From the NCBI RefSeq assembly GCF_029544075.1, contig NZ_JAJQJH010000001.1, positions 1 through 64,000 on the forward strand: DNA of 64,000 bases, in the 5' to 3' direction. The stretch is from Chromohalobacter canadensis (lineage in GTDB: Bacteria; Pseudomonadota; Gammaproteobacteria; Pseudomonadales; Halomonadaceae). The first letter of the stretch is position 1. Every line of letters begins with the position of its first letter. This document shows positions 8,355 through 16,913 of this stretch, one piece after another. Below the pieces are notes generated by a model. The model was not told the DNA's origin, ran no database searches, and was given only the letters and a program-made list of their open reading frames with translations. The position numbers and the translations under genes were made by a program.

Positions 8355-8780
8355 TCAGATAAGACGCAAGGCATCCTGGTCGACCCAGGCGGCATCCAGG
8401 GCATCGGCAAGCGGTTCGCGCAAGTGGTCCGGTAGAGCCGCGTGGGCGTCGTCGAGGGACTGGAAATCGCGGTTGCGTAGCCAGCAGTAGGCCCAGGCAC
8501 AGGCTTCCTCGTCATCATCGGGGATCGGGCGTGCCGGCATCTGTATCAGTAGGAAAACGGCCGTACGTGCCGCCCACAGAGGCGGTTGGCAATTGCTGCT
8601 CCATTCACGCAGACAGCGCCCATCGGGTTCGACCTGCGGTTCGCCGAGCCCGGCCAGGCGCGAGGTATCGGCGAGAATCATCGCCAGACGATCGGGGGCG
8701 GCCTGGCCCAGCATCAGCCAGCGCCTCACCAGGCGCGGGGTGCCCCGCATGGCCTTGGCATAGAACGAGGTTTCAGGCAT
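8355..8780 (-). CDS. Hypothetical protein divergent from patB
   Basis: A 141-residue protein that I do not recognise. It starts MPETSFYAKAMRGTPRLVRR and has a Trp/Cys-rich centre (EWSSNCQPPLWAARTAVFLL) and an acidic, Ala-rich helical C-terminus. No membrane segment is visible. The start at 8780 lies only 37 bases from the patB start on the other strand; an ATG at 8837 would overlap patB. A shared regulatory region within coding sequence is therefore likely. Confidence 0.6.
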   Translation of the reverse strand: MPETSFYAKAMRGTPRLVRRWLMLGQAAPDRLAMILADTSRLAGLGEPQVEPDGRCLREWSSNCQPPLWAARTAVFLLIQMPARPIPDDDEEACAWAYCWLRNRDFQSLDDAHAALPDHLREPLADALDAAWVDQDALRLI

Positions 8781-8817
8781 GTTCGAGTGTCTTCCGTTCG
8801 AGTCGATGAGTCTTAGC

Positions 8818-9975
8818 ATGTCATATGATTTTGCCACGCCGCTGGATCGGCGACAGTATCCTTCCCAGAAATGGCAGCGTTATGCCGACGATGTGCTGCC
8901 GCTATGGGTCGCGGACATGGATTTCGTGTCGCCCCCGGCGGTCGTCTCGGCGCTCGAAGAACGCGTATCCCATGGTGTCTTCGGTTATGGCAGGCTGACC
9001 GATACCCTGCGCGAGACGCTCTGCGCATGGAGTGTTGATCACTACGGTTGGTCGATCGAGCCTGACTGGCAGGTATGGATCCCCGGTGTGGTGCCGGCGT
9101 TACACCTGGCTGCCCAGGCCTTTTGCAGTCCTGGCCAGGCGGTAATGACCGCGACGCCTATTTATCCGCCGTTTCTGCGTGTGGCCGAACGCAGCGGTCG
9201 CATCGCAGAACGTGTGATGCTGGCCGAGCCCGAGGCACCGGGCGCCCCCTGGCGTCTCGATCTCGAAGCGCTAGAAGCGGCGATCACACCGCAGACGCGT
9301 CTGTTGTTGTGGTGCCATCCGCACAACCCCACGGGGCGCGTCTGGGACGAGCAGGAACTACACGCCTTAGGCGAGCTCGCCGAGCGCCACGACCTGTTGA
9401 TTGTCTCCGACGAGCTGCATTGCGACCTGATACTCGACCCGACGCGCCGGCACCTTCCGTTGGCATCGTTATCGCCGGCCTTGGCCCAGCGCACGATTAC
9501 CCTCTGGGCGCCTTCCAAGACCTTCAATATCGCCGGGCTGTCGAGCGCCTGTGCGGTGATTCCTGATCCCGAGCTACGGCGACGTTTTCGCGAGGCGGCG
9601 GCGGGGTTGCTTCCCGAGGTCAATGTCCTGGGTCTGACCGCCTCGGAGGCAGCGTATGCGCAAGGCGACGCCTGGCGCCGTGAATTGCTGGTGACGCTCA
9701 ATACTAATCTGCAGAGACTGCGCGATCAGGTATCTCGGTGGCCTGGGGTAACGATGGCGGCACCTGAGGCGACTTATCTGGCGTGGCTCGATATGCGCGA
9801 GGCGGGGCTCGGCGCATCGCCGCAGCAAACCCTGCTGGACTCGACGCGCGTCGCGTTGTCCGATGGAGCTGATTTCGGATGCCCGGGATTCGTGCGGCTT
9901 AACTTCGGCACACCCACTTATCTGCTCGAAGAGGCACTGGAAAGACTCGATACACAACTGGGTACTAGCAAATAG
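8818..9975 (+). CDS. patB: PLP-dependent C-S lyase, PatB/MalY type
   Basis: A 385-residue fold-type I aminotransferase-like enzyme. It has the MalY/PatB hallmark PLWVADMDFVSPP near the N-terminus, the cofactor-binding NPTGRVW motif, the Asp of IVSDELHCDLI, and the Schiff-base Lys in APSKTFNIAGL. Members cleave the C-S bond of cystathionine, cysteine or related thioethers, giving a thiol, pyruvate and ammonia. The start is taken as MSYDFATPLDR at 8818; ATG codons at 8806 and 8779 are in frame, but the latter overlaps the divergent gene. Confidence 0.9.
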   Translation: MSYDFATPLDRRQYPSQKWQRYADDVLPLWVADMDFVSPPAVVSALEERVSHGVFGYGRLTDTLRETLCAWSVDHYGWSIEPDWQVWIPGVVPALHLAAQAFCSPGQAVMTATPIYPPFLRVAERSGRIAERVMLAEPEAPGAPWRLDLEALEAAITPQTRLLLWCHPHNPTGRVWDEQELHALGELAERHDLLIVSDELHCDLILDPTRRHLPLASLSPALAQRTITLWAPSKTFNIAGLSSACAVIPDPELRRRFREAAAGLLPEVNVLGLTASEAAYAQGDAWRRELLVTLNTNLQRLRDQVSRWPGVTMAAPEATYLAWLDMREAGLGASPQQTLLDSTRVALSDGADFGCPGFVRLNFGTPTYLLEEALERLDTQLGTSK

Positions 9976-9992
9976 GCGGCCTCATACTGAGC

Positions 9993-10022
9993 GCACGGGT
10001 GCCTGCGCGCGGCATCCCGTGC
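9993..10022. terminator. Hairpin between convergent patB and cnoX
   Basis: GCACGGGTGCC (9993-10003) pairs with GGCATCCCGTGC (10011-10022) through 11 base pairs with one bulged A and a 7-base loop. It sits between two convergent stops (9975 and 10031) and has no T-run on either strand. A bidirectional, non-classical terminator is likely. Confidence 0.5.
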
Positions 10023-10030
10023 GGGCAGCA

Positions 10031-10975
10031 TCAGTAGAGCAGGGCGAACATCCTGCGACGATAGGCCACTGTCAAAGGATGGTCGGCGCCTAGCGCATCG
10101 AAGACGCGTAGCAAGGTCTTACGGGCTACATCCTCACCGTAGGTGCGATCGGTTTTCATCAACGCCATCAAGCCATCAAGCCCGGCTTCGTAGTGGCCAT
10201 CGGCGACCTGGCGCAGAGCGCGCTTGAATTGCGCCTCGCTATCGTCGCGCTCACCCAGCGCAGCCACTTCCTCGGCACTAGGGGCTTCCTCGCCGAAGTC
10301 CAGCCGCGCGCGGACGCCGCGTGCCTTGGGCGTATCCCGATGCTCCGGTGGCAGGTTGTCGAGCAGCGCCCGAGCGTCTGCTGTATTGCCTTCCGCCACT
10401 AGCGCGCCGGCGAGCTCGATCTGATAGTCATAGTGCTCGGGCCACTCCTTGACCAGCGTTTCGTAGATACCGCGCGCCGTGGCGGCATCGCCCGCGTCCA
10501 GGGCCTGCTGAGCCTTCTCTTCGGGGGTGGCCTCGGCGGCCTCGGGTGCCTTGAGATACTGCGACAGCCACTCGCGAATTTGCGATTCAGGCAGTGCACC
10601 CTGGAACTGATCGTAAAGCTGGCCCTGCACGATTAGCTTGACGTCGGGCACCGAGCGGATACCAAGTTGCGTGGCGATTTCCTGATTGTCCTCGATGTTC
10701 AGCTTGGCCAGGGTAAAAGCGCCGCCGTATTCGTGTGCCAACTTCTCGAGTACCGGCATGAGGTTCTTGCACGGTTCACACCAAGATGCCCAACTGTCGA
10801 GCAACACCGGCCCTTGCATCGAGCCTTCGAGCACGACTTGCTGAAAGTTGGATATGTCGACATCGACGATGAACTGGGAAGCATCCTGAGTGCCGGCATT
10901 GGTTTGAGAGGCGTTGGTATCTCCGTCTTGGGGAGACGTAAGAGGTTCGCCGGTACGCGGGTCGATGATCGGCAT
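10031..10975 (-). CDS. cnoX: CnoX (YbbN) chaperedoxin, thioredoxin-TPR protein
   Basis: A 314-residue cytosolic protein with a thioredoxin domain (about residues 33-145) and a C-terminal TPR-like region (150-314, ending VAYRRRMFALLY). This two-part layout is that of CnoX/YbbN, which holds unfolding proteins during oxidative stress and hands them to GroEL. The active site here is W65-C66-E-P-C69, so the redox pair is intact, unlike E. coli CnoX, which has SxxC. The start at MPIIDPRTG (10975) matches the family; an upstream ATG at 11068 overlaps the leader of the divergent gene. Confidence 0.92.
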   Translation of the reverse strand: MPIIDPRTGEPLTSPQDGDTNASQTNAGTQDASQFIVDVDISNFQQVVLEGSMQGPVLLDSWASWCEPCKNLMPVLEKLAHEYGGAFTLAKLNIEDNQEIATQLGIRSVPDVKLIVQGQLYDQFQGALPESQIREWLSQYLKAPEAAEATPEEKAQQALDAGDAATARGIYETLVKEWPEHYDYQIELAGALVAEGNTADARALLDNLPPEHRDTPKARGVRARLDFGEEAPSAEEVAALGERDDSEAQFKRALRQVADGHYEAGLDGLMALMKTDRTYGEDVARKTLLRVFDALGADHPLTVAYRRRMFALLY

Positions 10976-11130
10976 GGCAATGGCCTTTCGATAGTAGCGT
11001 GTGAACGTAAAGCGTAAAGACGCTGTTGAACTGCCTCTCGTTATGCGGGCCACGAAGCGCGGATTCAAGCCCCCGGTGCTGGCGAGTAATGGTATGGAGC
11101 GAGTGCATCACGACGCCTGGAGACAGCCGC

Positions 11131-11922
11131 ATGCATCGAGCGATCAAGAAAAGCTTATGGCTGACGGTGAGTCTGGCCGTCGTGCTGGTCCTGTTGCTGG
11201 CTGGCCCGGCCTATATGCTGGCGAGTCAGCGCGTCGTGCTAGGCGGCGTCTGGTCTCAGGCGGACCGTTCGTCGGCGGAACTGGCGCCCGCGCCGAGTGC
11301 CCATCCCGAGGCCCTGGTGCAGGTATACGCGGCCCGCGCCTTCGATTGGCGAGGAGCGTTCGGCGTGCATACATGGATCGCCACCAAGCCAGCCGACGCG
11401 ATGCATTACCAGGTCCATCAGGTCCTCGGCTGGCGGCGGCCCACAGTCACCTCGCGTCCCGACGTGCCCGATCGCACTTGGTATGGAAGCGCGCCGGCCT
11501 TGCTGACCGAGTTGAGAGGCAAGGCGGCTGAGCGCGCTATCCCCGAAATTCGCGAGGCCGTGGCGGCATATCCGGTGACCGACCGCTACCGTGTGTGGCC
11601 GGGCCCTAATAGCAATACCTTTGTGGCCTGGGTGGTGCGGCGTGTGCCGGAGTTGCAGGTCGATTTTCCGCCGACCGCTGTGGGCAAGGACTACCTGCTG
11701 AATTCCATCGTGGCCGAGGCCCCTAGCGGAACTGGCTATCAGGTATCTCTGGGCGGTGGACTGCTCGGGTTGACCGTGGCGTATGACGAAGGCGTCGAAT
11801 GGCAACTGATGGGCCTGACGCTGGGCGTGGATATCACGCGGCCGGCGCTCAAGTTGCCGGGTATCGGTCGTCTGGGTATGGCGTCATCCGAGCACACGAG
11901 AGGGGCTGGCGAGGCTGAGTGA
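11131..11922 (+). CDS. DUF3750 membrane-anchored protein
   Basis: A 263-residue protein with one N-terminal membrane helix (residues 9-30, LWLTVSLAVVLVLLLAGPAY) and a DUF3750 domain from about residue 45. The family blocks are VYAARAFDWRGAFGVHTWIATKPADA, DRYRVWPGPNSNTFVAWVVRRVPEL and VDFPPTAVGKDYL. The invariant His and Asn/Ser residues in these blocks hint at an enzyme, but no function is known. The ATG at 11131 is chosen because GGAGA lies 7 bases upstream. The gene ends before a strong bidirectional terminator. Confidence 0.82.
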   Translation: MHRAIKKSLWLTVSLAVVLVLLLAGPAYMLASQRVVLGGVWSQADRSSAELAPAPSAHPEALVQVYAARAFDWRGAFGVHTWIATKPADAMHYQVHQVLGWRRPTVTSRPDVPDRTWYGSAPALLTELRGKAAERAIPEIREAVAAYPVTDRYRVWPGPNSNTFVAWVVRRVPELQVDFPPTAVGKDYLLNSIVAEAPSGTGYQVSLGGGLLGLTVAYDEGVEWQLMGLTLGVDITRPALKLPGIGRLGMASSEHTRGAGEAE

Positions 11923-11948
11923 GGTACGACGCGTTAAGAAAGCATACA

Positions 11949-11980
11949 AAAAAGCGGTGTCCCTAAGGACACCGCTTTTT
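11949..11980. terminator. Bidirectional terminator between DUF3750 gene and tRNA-fMet
   Basis: AAAAAGCGGTGTCC (11949-11962) and its exact complement GGACACCGCTTTTT (11967-11980) enclose a CTAA loop. T-runs follow the stem on both strands (TTTTT on plus, TTTTTTT on minus). It should end both the DUF3750 transcript and the minus-strand tRNA transcript. Confidence 0.9.
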
Positions 11981-11988
11981 CATCTGTA

Positions 11989-12065
<77 letters not shown>

Positions 12066-12185
12066 TCGACTGGGACGTATTCTACGGTTTTTGAGGCCTA
12101 AGTCAAGAATGGATTCATCTAGCGTGCAGCCCGCTCAAACTCGATCATACTGAAGTGAGGTAAGACGCCATGGAGGCGAGTCAAG

Positions 12186-12211
12186 GTGGCGCCTCCCGCC
12201 GGGAGCGCCAC
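12186..12211 (+). promoter_or_regulatory. Leader hairpin before the PhaB-type gene
   Basis: GTGGCG-C-CTCCC (12186-12197) pairs with GGGAGCGCCAC (12201-12211) through 11 G:C-rich pairs with one bulged C and a GCC loop. It ends 25 bases before the start codon and 11 bases before the ribosome-binding site. It could modulate translation or mark an mRNA 5' end. There is no experimental link. Confidence 0.45.
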
Positions 12212-12236
12212 ATAACGACATCACGGGGAGATGAAC

Positions 12237-12983
12237 ATGACCACAACAGCACCCGTCGCCTGGGTCACCGGGGGCACTGGTGGCATAGGGACTGCGATAT
12301 GCCTGGCGCTGGCCAAGGAGGGATATTTCGTCGTGGCGAGTTACCATAACCGCGAGAAAGCTCAGGCCTGGCTTGCGGATCGTCGCGCCGAGGGCATCGA
12401 CAATGTGGCATTGGCAGGCATCAATCTTACTGACTTCGATGCTTGCCACGCTGGTGTAGATGACATTCGCCGCGAATACGGCCCGGTTGAACTACTGGTC
12501 AACTGTGCCGGCATTACACGTGACAGTACGCTCAAGAAGATGTCGCCCCAGCAATGGCGTGAGGTCATCGATTGCAATCTCAACAGTGTGTTCAACACCT
12601 GCCGTTGTGTGGTCGAAGACATGCTTGAAGCTGGCTACGGACGCATCGTTAACATCTCCTCGATCAACGGACGTAAAGGGCAGTTCGGCCAGGCCAACTA
12701 TGCGGCGGCCAAGGCGGGGATGCATGGCTTGACCATGTCATTGGCGCAAGAAACCGCGACCAAGGGCGTTACCGTCAATACCGTCTCGCCAGGTTATATC
12801 GCCACCGATATGATCATGTCGATTCCCGAGAAGATTCGCGAATCGATCCGCGAGGGCATCCCGGTCAAGCGTTTTGGCGAGCCGGAGGAGGTGGCGCGGG
12901 CGGTGGTGTTCTTGGCCGACCGCGAATCGGGTTTCATCACTGGTGCCAACCTAGACATCAACGGTGGGCAGTTCATGGGCTAA
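12237..12983 (+). CDS. phaB: Acetoacetyl-CoA reductase (PhaB-like SDR)
   Basis: A 248-residue classical short-chain dehydrogenase. Features are the cofactor motif TGGTGGIGTAI (residues 12-22), NCAGIT, the catalytic Ser of NISSINGRKGQ, the Tyr-x3-Lys of NYAAAKAG, and the C-terminal ANLDINGGQFMG characteristic of PhaB. It should reduce acetoacetyl-CoA to (R)-3-hydroxybutyryl-CoA with NADPH, feeding polyhydroxybutyrate. No phaA or phaC is nearby. The ATG at 12237 is chosen over 12231 because GGGGAG ends at 12230, which leaves no spacing for the earlier codon. FabG is a possible alternative, but the QFMG end favours PhaB. Confidence 0.9.
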   Translation: MTTTAPVAWVTGGTGGIGTAICLALAKEGYFVVASYHNREKAQAWLADRRAEGIDNVALAGINLTDFDACHAGVDDIRREYGPVELLVNCAGITRDSTLKKMSPQQWREVIDCNLNSVFNTCRCVVEDMLEAGYGRIVNISSINGRKGQFGQANYAAAKAGMHGLTMSLAQETATKGVTVNTVSPGYIATDMIMSIPEKIRESIREGIPVKRFGEPEEVARAVVFLADRESGFITGANLDINGGQFMG

Positions 12984-12998
12984 ATCGGCCATGGGAGC

Positions 12999-13024
12999 GC
13001 TCCGCCAAAGCATGTTGGCGGAGC
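12999..13024. terminator. Hairpin between convergent phaB and DUF349 gene
   Basis: GCTCCGCCAA (12999-13008) and TTGGCGGAGC (13015-13024) form a perfect 10-bp stem with a 6-base loop in the 58-base gap between two convergent stops. There is no T-run. It probably ends transcription on both sides. Confidence 0.6.
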
Positions 13025-13041
13025 ACTCATCGCAAGCATCC

Positions 13042-15804
13042 TCAGGCCACGCGTTGGGCGATAACATCGAACAAGGCATCGAAGCGCGTGACCCGGGAGG
13101 CCCAGACATCGGACGCAACGGGCCCGGTTTCCAACAATTGACGCAAGACGTCGGCCAGTTCCTGGTCGGGTTGCGGCGCCTGGCCCAGGCCATTATTGAG
13201 CCGCGCGACTTGTACCTCTAGGCGCAGCGGCTCTTCCTGTGCAGCCACCGGCTCGTCGGCAAGCAGCGCCACTTGAATCACCAGTCGGCTCAGTTCGTGA
13301 TTCGCCGTTTCGCTGTCGCCCTCTCGGCGAGCCGCATTACGTGCCACATGGGCATCTTGTAGATCCTGAGGCATGCCCTCAGGCAGCGCGACGTCTGCCG
13401 TTTGGCCCTCGCGCAAGGATGCGTCATCTGCGGCGACGTGGGCGTCGAGTAGGGGGCGCAGGCGCGTCCAGCGCTCGGCTTGCTCGGCGAGGGCCAGTTG
13501 AGCGAGGCGCTCGCGACGGGCACGTACGATCCCTTGCCAGCGGCGACGCATGCCTTCGCTGCGACGGCCACCGGGCAAGGGTTCCAGTGCCTCGGCGTCA
13601 CGCACGGCACTCTCCAGCGTCTCGCTTTCGTCGGCACGCTGAGGTTGCCAGGCATCGAAGCGGTCGATCAGGGCCTGCATGCTGTCCAGTCGAACCTGGG
13701 CCTTTTGGGCGCGATTTTCCCGCTCAGCTTCACGGGCGGCGAAGATACGATCGCAAAGTCCCCGGAAATGGCGCCATAGCATCTGCTCTTCGCCCTTGGC
13801 GGCACGCCCCAGTTCCCGCCAGCGGGACTGGAGCGCCTTGGCTGCTTCGGTGCGTTGCGAGGAGGGCATGTCGGCTTCCATCAGGGCTTCGGCCTCGGCG
13901 ATCAAACCGCGTTTGGCCTCGCCGATTTCATTGGCCCGACGGTCGATTAATGCCTGCAGTTCATGGCGGATGTGGCCGAAGCGTTGGCCGAGCGGCTTGG
14001 CGTGCTCGCGAGGGACTGGCGAGAATTGCTGCCATTGCTCACGTGCACGGTCGCGAATCTGACGTAGCACATCAGGGTCAGCCTGGGCATCCGGGTGCGT
14101 GATGAGTTCCTCGAGTTGTTCGCACAGTGCTTCGCGTGCCTCGAGGTTACGGGTTCGCGCGGCATCGCGTTGCTGGTACCAGTCGTTCAGGGCTGCGTGA
14201 ATGCGCTGCGAAGCACTGCGAAAACGCTGCGAAAGCTCTGCTGTGGCAGCGGCATCGCCCAACGCTGCCCATTCCTTGACCAATTGACGATGACGGCGGT
14301 CACGCTCGGCATCGGGAGATTCGTCATCCTCGGCCAGCGCTTCGATGCTTTCGATGAGTTGCGTGCGCTTGGGGCCTGCAACGAAGCCGCGCCAGTCGCG
14401 CAACTCGGCCAATCGCGCACCGAGTCGCTTGAGATGGGACTCCAGGTCGCCTCTCGATTCATTTGGCAAAGTGTCGAGACGCTGGCGAAGCTGCCGGTAT
14501 AGACGGCTGGCGGTCTTCAGGGCGCCGCGGTCGAGCTGGTTTTCGAGTTTGTCGATGTCCGCGCGCAGCGCCGAGAGGTCGACCGGTGTGCTTGAGTCGG
14601 CCGCCTCGGCATTACGTAGTTGACGGGCTTCGTGAATCAGCGGTGTCGGTGGCAGGTCGTGCGGCCAATCGATCCTCGCCAGGCAGTCGTCGATGGCGGC
14701 ATGGTCGTCGCGCAAGGCGGCTTCGAGTGACTGGGCCTGCGTCGAGGCACGATCCCAAGCGTCGCCGATATGCTGGCAAGCGGCTTGCGCTTCAGCATAG
14801 CGTGCCTGGATGTCCTCTTCCGGTGGGTAGTGATCGGAAAGAGCCAGCCAGCGTTCGCCGTGCAGGCGTTGTTGGGCGCGCAGGCTGTCGATGTCCTGGT
14901 GGGTCAGTTGCGAGGCCTGCTTGAGGCTCGCGACGGCATCCTCAAGTGCTTCGACGAGCGCCTCGCGGGTGCGTGCTGCTTCGTCCTGACGTTGTATCGC
15001 CTGATGCTGGGCATGACCTTCGTTATCATGATCGGAGAGCGTCTTGCGGCAGCGCTGGCTGGCTTCCTGAAAACGCCGCTCCTGGGCGTCGCTGGGGGTG
15101 TCGGTCAGCGCTTCCCACTCGCGGACAAGGTGGCGATAACGCGCGCCGTAGAGCGGCTCCCAGGCATGCAGGGCGTGCGCCTCGAGGGCTTCCAGAAGAC
15201 GTTGCCGAGTGGCCTGCTGGGCTTGGGTTTCGGCGGCATCGGCGCGTTGGCGTTGCAGGCGCTCGCGGGCCTTGCGCTTGACAACCTTGTCGCGACGAGC
15301 CTCGCGCACGAGGCGTTGTAGTCCTTCAGTGCTCGATACGCGCTCGGCGGCGGCGTTGCGGACCACGGCAATGCCGTTGTCGCGTGCCTGCTGAATCAGC
15401 GTTGCCTCGTCATCAAGCTTGGCCAGTGCAGCCAGACGTAGCTCCTGATTGTCCCCTGTCTCGACGAGTTGCACGAGCAGGTCGCGATCGTCCAGCGTGT
15501 CGAGCAAATCGAGGCGTTGCCTCAAGGGGGGGGCCTCGGGCACGCTGCCGGACAACAATTGCATGAGACGGGCCCGCAACTCGGGGCTGTCATGCGTACT
15601 GAGCCATTCGTGCAGCGTCGAGGGATCCTCGAACTGGGCGAGGGCTTCGCGTCTTACGCTGTCATCCTCATCGTGCGTTAGGCGCTCGAGGGCGTGACGG
15701 TCGGCCGATTTGTGAATATCGAGTTGCGCAATGGCAGCATGACGGACGCGAGGATCGCGATGTTGCCAGCGTGGTGCAAAAAAACGGCGGAAGAATCCAG
15801 ACAT
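13042..15804 (-). CDS. DUF349 repeat protein with HEAT-like N-terminus
   Basis: A 920-residue, highly charged, mostly helical protein. Residues 1-170 look like HEAT-type helical repeats (RDPRVRHAAIAQLDI, DEDDSVRREALAQFED, NQELRLAALAKLDDEATL). From about 170 to the end there are several DUF349 units, recognisable by LVREWEALTD, RRHRQLVKEWAALGD, QSRWRELGRAAKGEEQMLWRHF-type segments, separated by long coiled-coil stretches. DUF349 proteins are cytosolic and of unknown function. No partner gene is adjacent. The ATG at 15804 opens with MSGFFRRFFAPRW, a plausible amphipathic N-terminus. Confidence 0.85.
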   Translation of the reverse strand: MSGFFRRFFAPRWQHRDPRVRHAAIAQLDIHKSADRHALERLTHDEDDSVRREALAQFEDPSTLHEWLSTHDSPELRARLMQLLSGSVPEAPPLRQRLDLLDTLDDRDLLVQLVETGDNQELRLAALAKLDDEATLIQQARDNGIAVVRNAAAERVSSTEGLQRLVREARRDKVVKRKARERLQRQRADAAETQAQQATRQRLLEALEAHALHAWEPLYGARYRHLVREWEALTDTPSDAQERRFQEASQRCRKTLSDHDNEGHAQHQAIQRQDEAARTREALVEALEDAVASLKQASQLTHQDIDSLRAQQRLHGERWLALSDHYPPEEDIQARYAEAQAACQHIGDAWDRASTQAQSLEAALRDDHAAIDDCLARIDWPHDLPPTPLIHEARQLRNAEAADSSTPVDLSALRADIDKLENQLDRGALKTASRLYRQLRQRLDTLPNESRGDLESHLKRLGARLAELRDWRGFVAGPKRTQLIESIEALAEDDESPDAERDRRHRQLVKEWAALGDAAATAELSQRFRSASQRIHAALNDWYQQRDAARTRNLEAREALCEQLEELITHPDAQADPDVLRQIRDRAREQWQQFSPVPREHAKPLGQRFGHIRHELQALIDRRANEIGEAKRGLIAEAEALMEADMPSSQRTEAAKALQSRWRELGRAAKGEEQMLWRHFRGLCDRIFAAREAERENRAQKAQVRLDSMQALIDRFDAWQPQRADESETLESAVRDAEALEPLPGGRRSEGMRRRWQGIVRARRERLAQLALAEQAERWTRLRPLLDAHVAADDASLREGQTADVALPEGMPQDLQDAHVARNAARREGDSETANHELSRLVIQVALLADEPVAAQEEPLRLEVQVARLNNGLGQAPQPDQELADVLRQLLETGPVASDVWASRVTRFDALFDVIAQRVA

Positions 15805-16105
15805 GACCCGGCATGCATCCCTGTTCTTGGCGTATTAAATGCGTGGCGATAACGCTGAGACAGCGTTCCTGTCGTCTCACGTCGGCCACGATATTAGCAA
15901 AAAGCGCCACATGATTGAGTGTCGTGTGTGCCATAGCGTATCAAAGCATGCGAGTCGGCACCGGGAAAAGGCGACGATGGCAAGGGCGTCGGTTCGCGGA
16001 GACACCTGACAAAGTCGGGACGCTGGTCTTATCATCAGTTGCAGCCAGCACGACCCTCGCTTAGCTTTACCTTTATACATCAGTCATCAGCTGTGGAGTG
16101 CGGCC
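15805..16105. other. Divergent intergenic region, DUF349 gene / minC
   Basis: About 300 bases between the divergent DUF349 gene and minC. It must hold promoters for both. I see one perfect dyad, AACGCTG-aga-CAGCGTT (15851-15867), 47 bases upstream of the DUF349 start, which could be an operator or a small hairpin. A TTTATACAT stretch at 16073-16081 could be a minC -10 region, but no convincing -35 element precedes it. No gene is apparent. Confidence 0.4.
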
Positions 16106-16837
16106 ATGAGCCTCAACATGGATCGGGTAGCATCGGCATTCACCTTCAAGGGTGGCATGTTGCCCATGACGGTCATGGAGCTGACGAGCGCCGACCCCGA
16201 GCAGATACGCGCCCAGCTGGCCGGCAAGGTGAGCCAGTCGCCGGCGTTTTTTCAACATACACCGGTGGTGCTCAGCGTCGAGCAGCTCGATGAACCGCAC
16301 TTGGCGCTGGAGCGTATTTGTGCCGTGTGCCGTGCCCACAAGCTGCTGCCAGTGGCCGTGCGTGGCGGCACTGACCCCGTGAAGCAATCCGCCTGGGCGT
16401 TGGGGCTTGGCTGGTTCCCGCCGCAAGAAGCGCGACCGCGTGCCGTGGAAGAAGCACCGCTCGCCGCCACCGAGCCGCAACCCGAAGTCGAGACGTCGCC
16501 TGCACCGGCCGTGGGACGTATCTATCGTGGTACAGTGCGCTCGGGCCAGCAGGTCACCGCGCCCGAGGGCGACCTGGTGGTGGTCGGCGCGGTCAACCCG
16601 GGTGCCGAAGTCCTGGCGGCGGGCAGCGTGCACGTTTATGGCCCGCTGCGTGGCCGTGCGTTGGGCGGTATTCATGGGGACCGCCAGGCGGGCATCTTTT
16701 GCAAGGAATTGCATGCCGAGTTGTTATCGCTGGCCGGCAATTACAAACGGTTGGAAGATATCGACCCGCGTTTGTTGAACCAGCCTGTACAGGTCCAACT
16801 GCGCGATGACCAATTGAACATTTCATCGCTCGGCTAG
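16106..16837 (+). CDS. minC: Septum site-determining protein MinC
   Basis: A 243-residue MinC. The N-terminal domain (residues 1-110, FTFKGGMLPMTVMEL) inhibits FtsZ polymerisation; a Pro/Glu/Ala linker (110-140) follows; the C-terminal beta-helix (from RIYRGTVRSGQQV) dimerises and binds MinD, with GAEVLAAGSVHVYGPLRGRALGG and AGIFCKELHAELLSLAG. With MinD it blocks division at the poles. First gene of minCDE. Confidence 0.97.
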   Translation: MSLNMDRVASAFTFKGGMLPMTVMELTSADPEQIRAQLAGKVSQSPAFFQHTPVVLSVEQLDEPHLALERICAVCRAHKLLPVAVRGGTDPVKQSAWALGLGWFPPQEARPRAVEEAPLAATEPQPEVETSPAPAVGRIYRGTVRSGQQVTAPEGDLVVVGAVNPGAEVLAAGSVHVYGPLRGRALGGIHGDRQAGIFCKELHAELLSLAGNYKRLEDIDPRLLNQPVQVQLRDDQLNISSLG

Positions 16838-16913
16838 TCGGGATGTCAGGGCGCCATGTTGCGCCAATGTGGATGGCTAGTACGAACGACTCAATAGCAA
16901 CAGGAAGCTCATC

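Noticed and set aside
12231-12236. ATG at 12231 as the phaB start
   Set aside because: It directly abuts the GGGGAG ribosome-binding site; the ATG six bases later has the right spacing.
13239-15321. Several long plus-strand frames opposite the DUF349 gene
   Set aside because: Arg- and Ala-rich translations typical of antisense frames in GC-rich DNA; the minus-strand frame is continuous for 920 codons with domain motifs.
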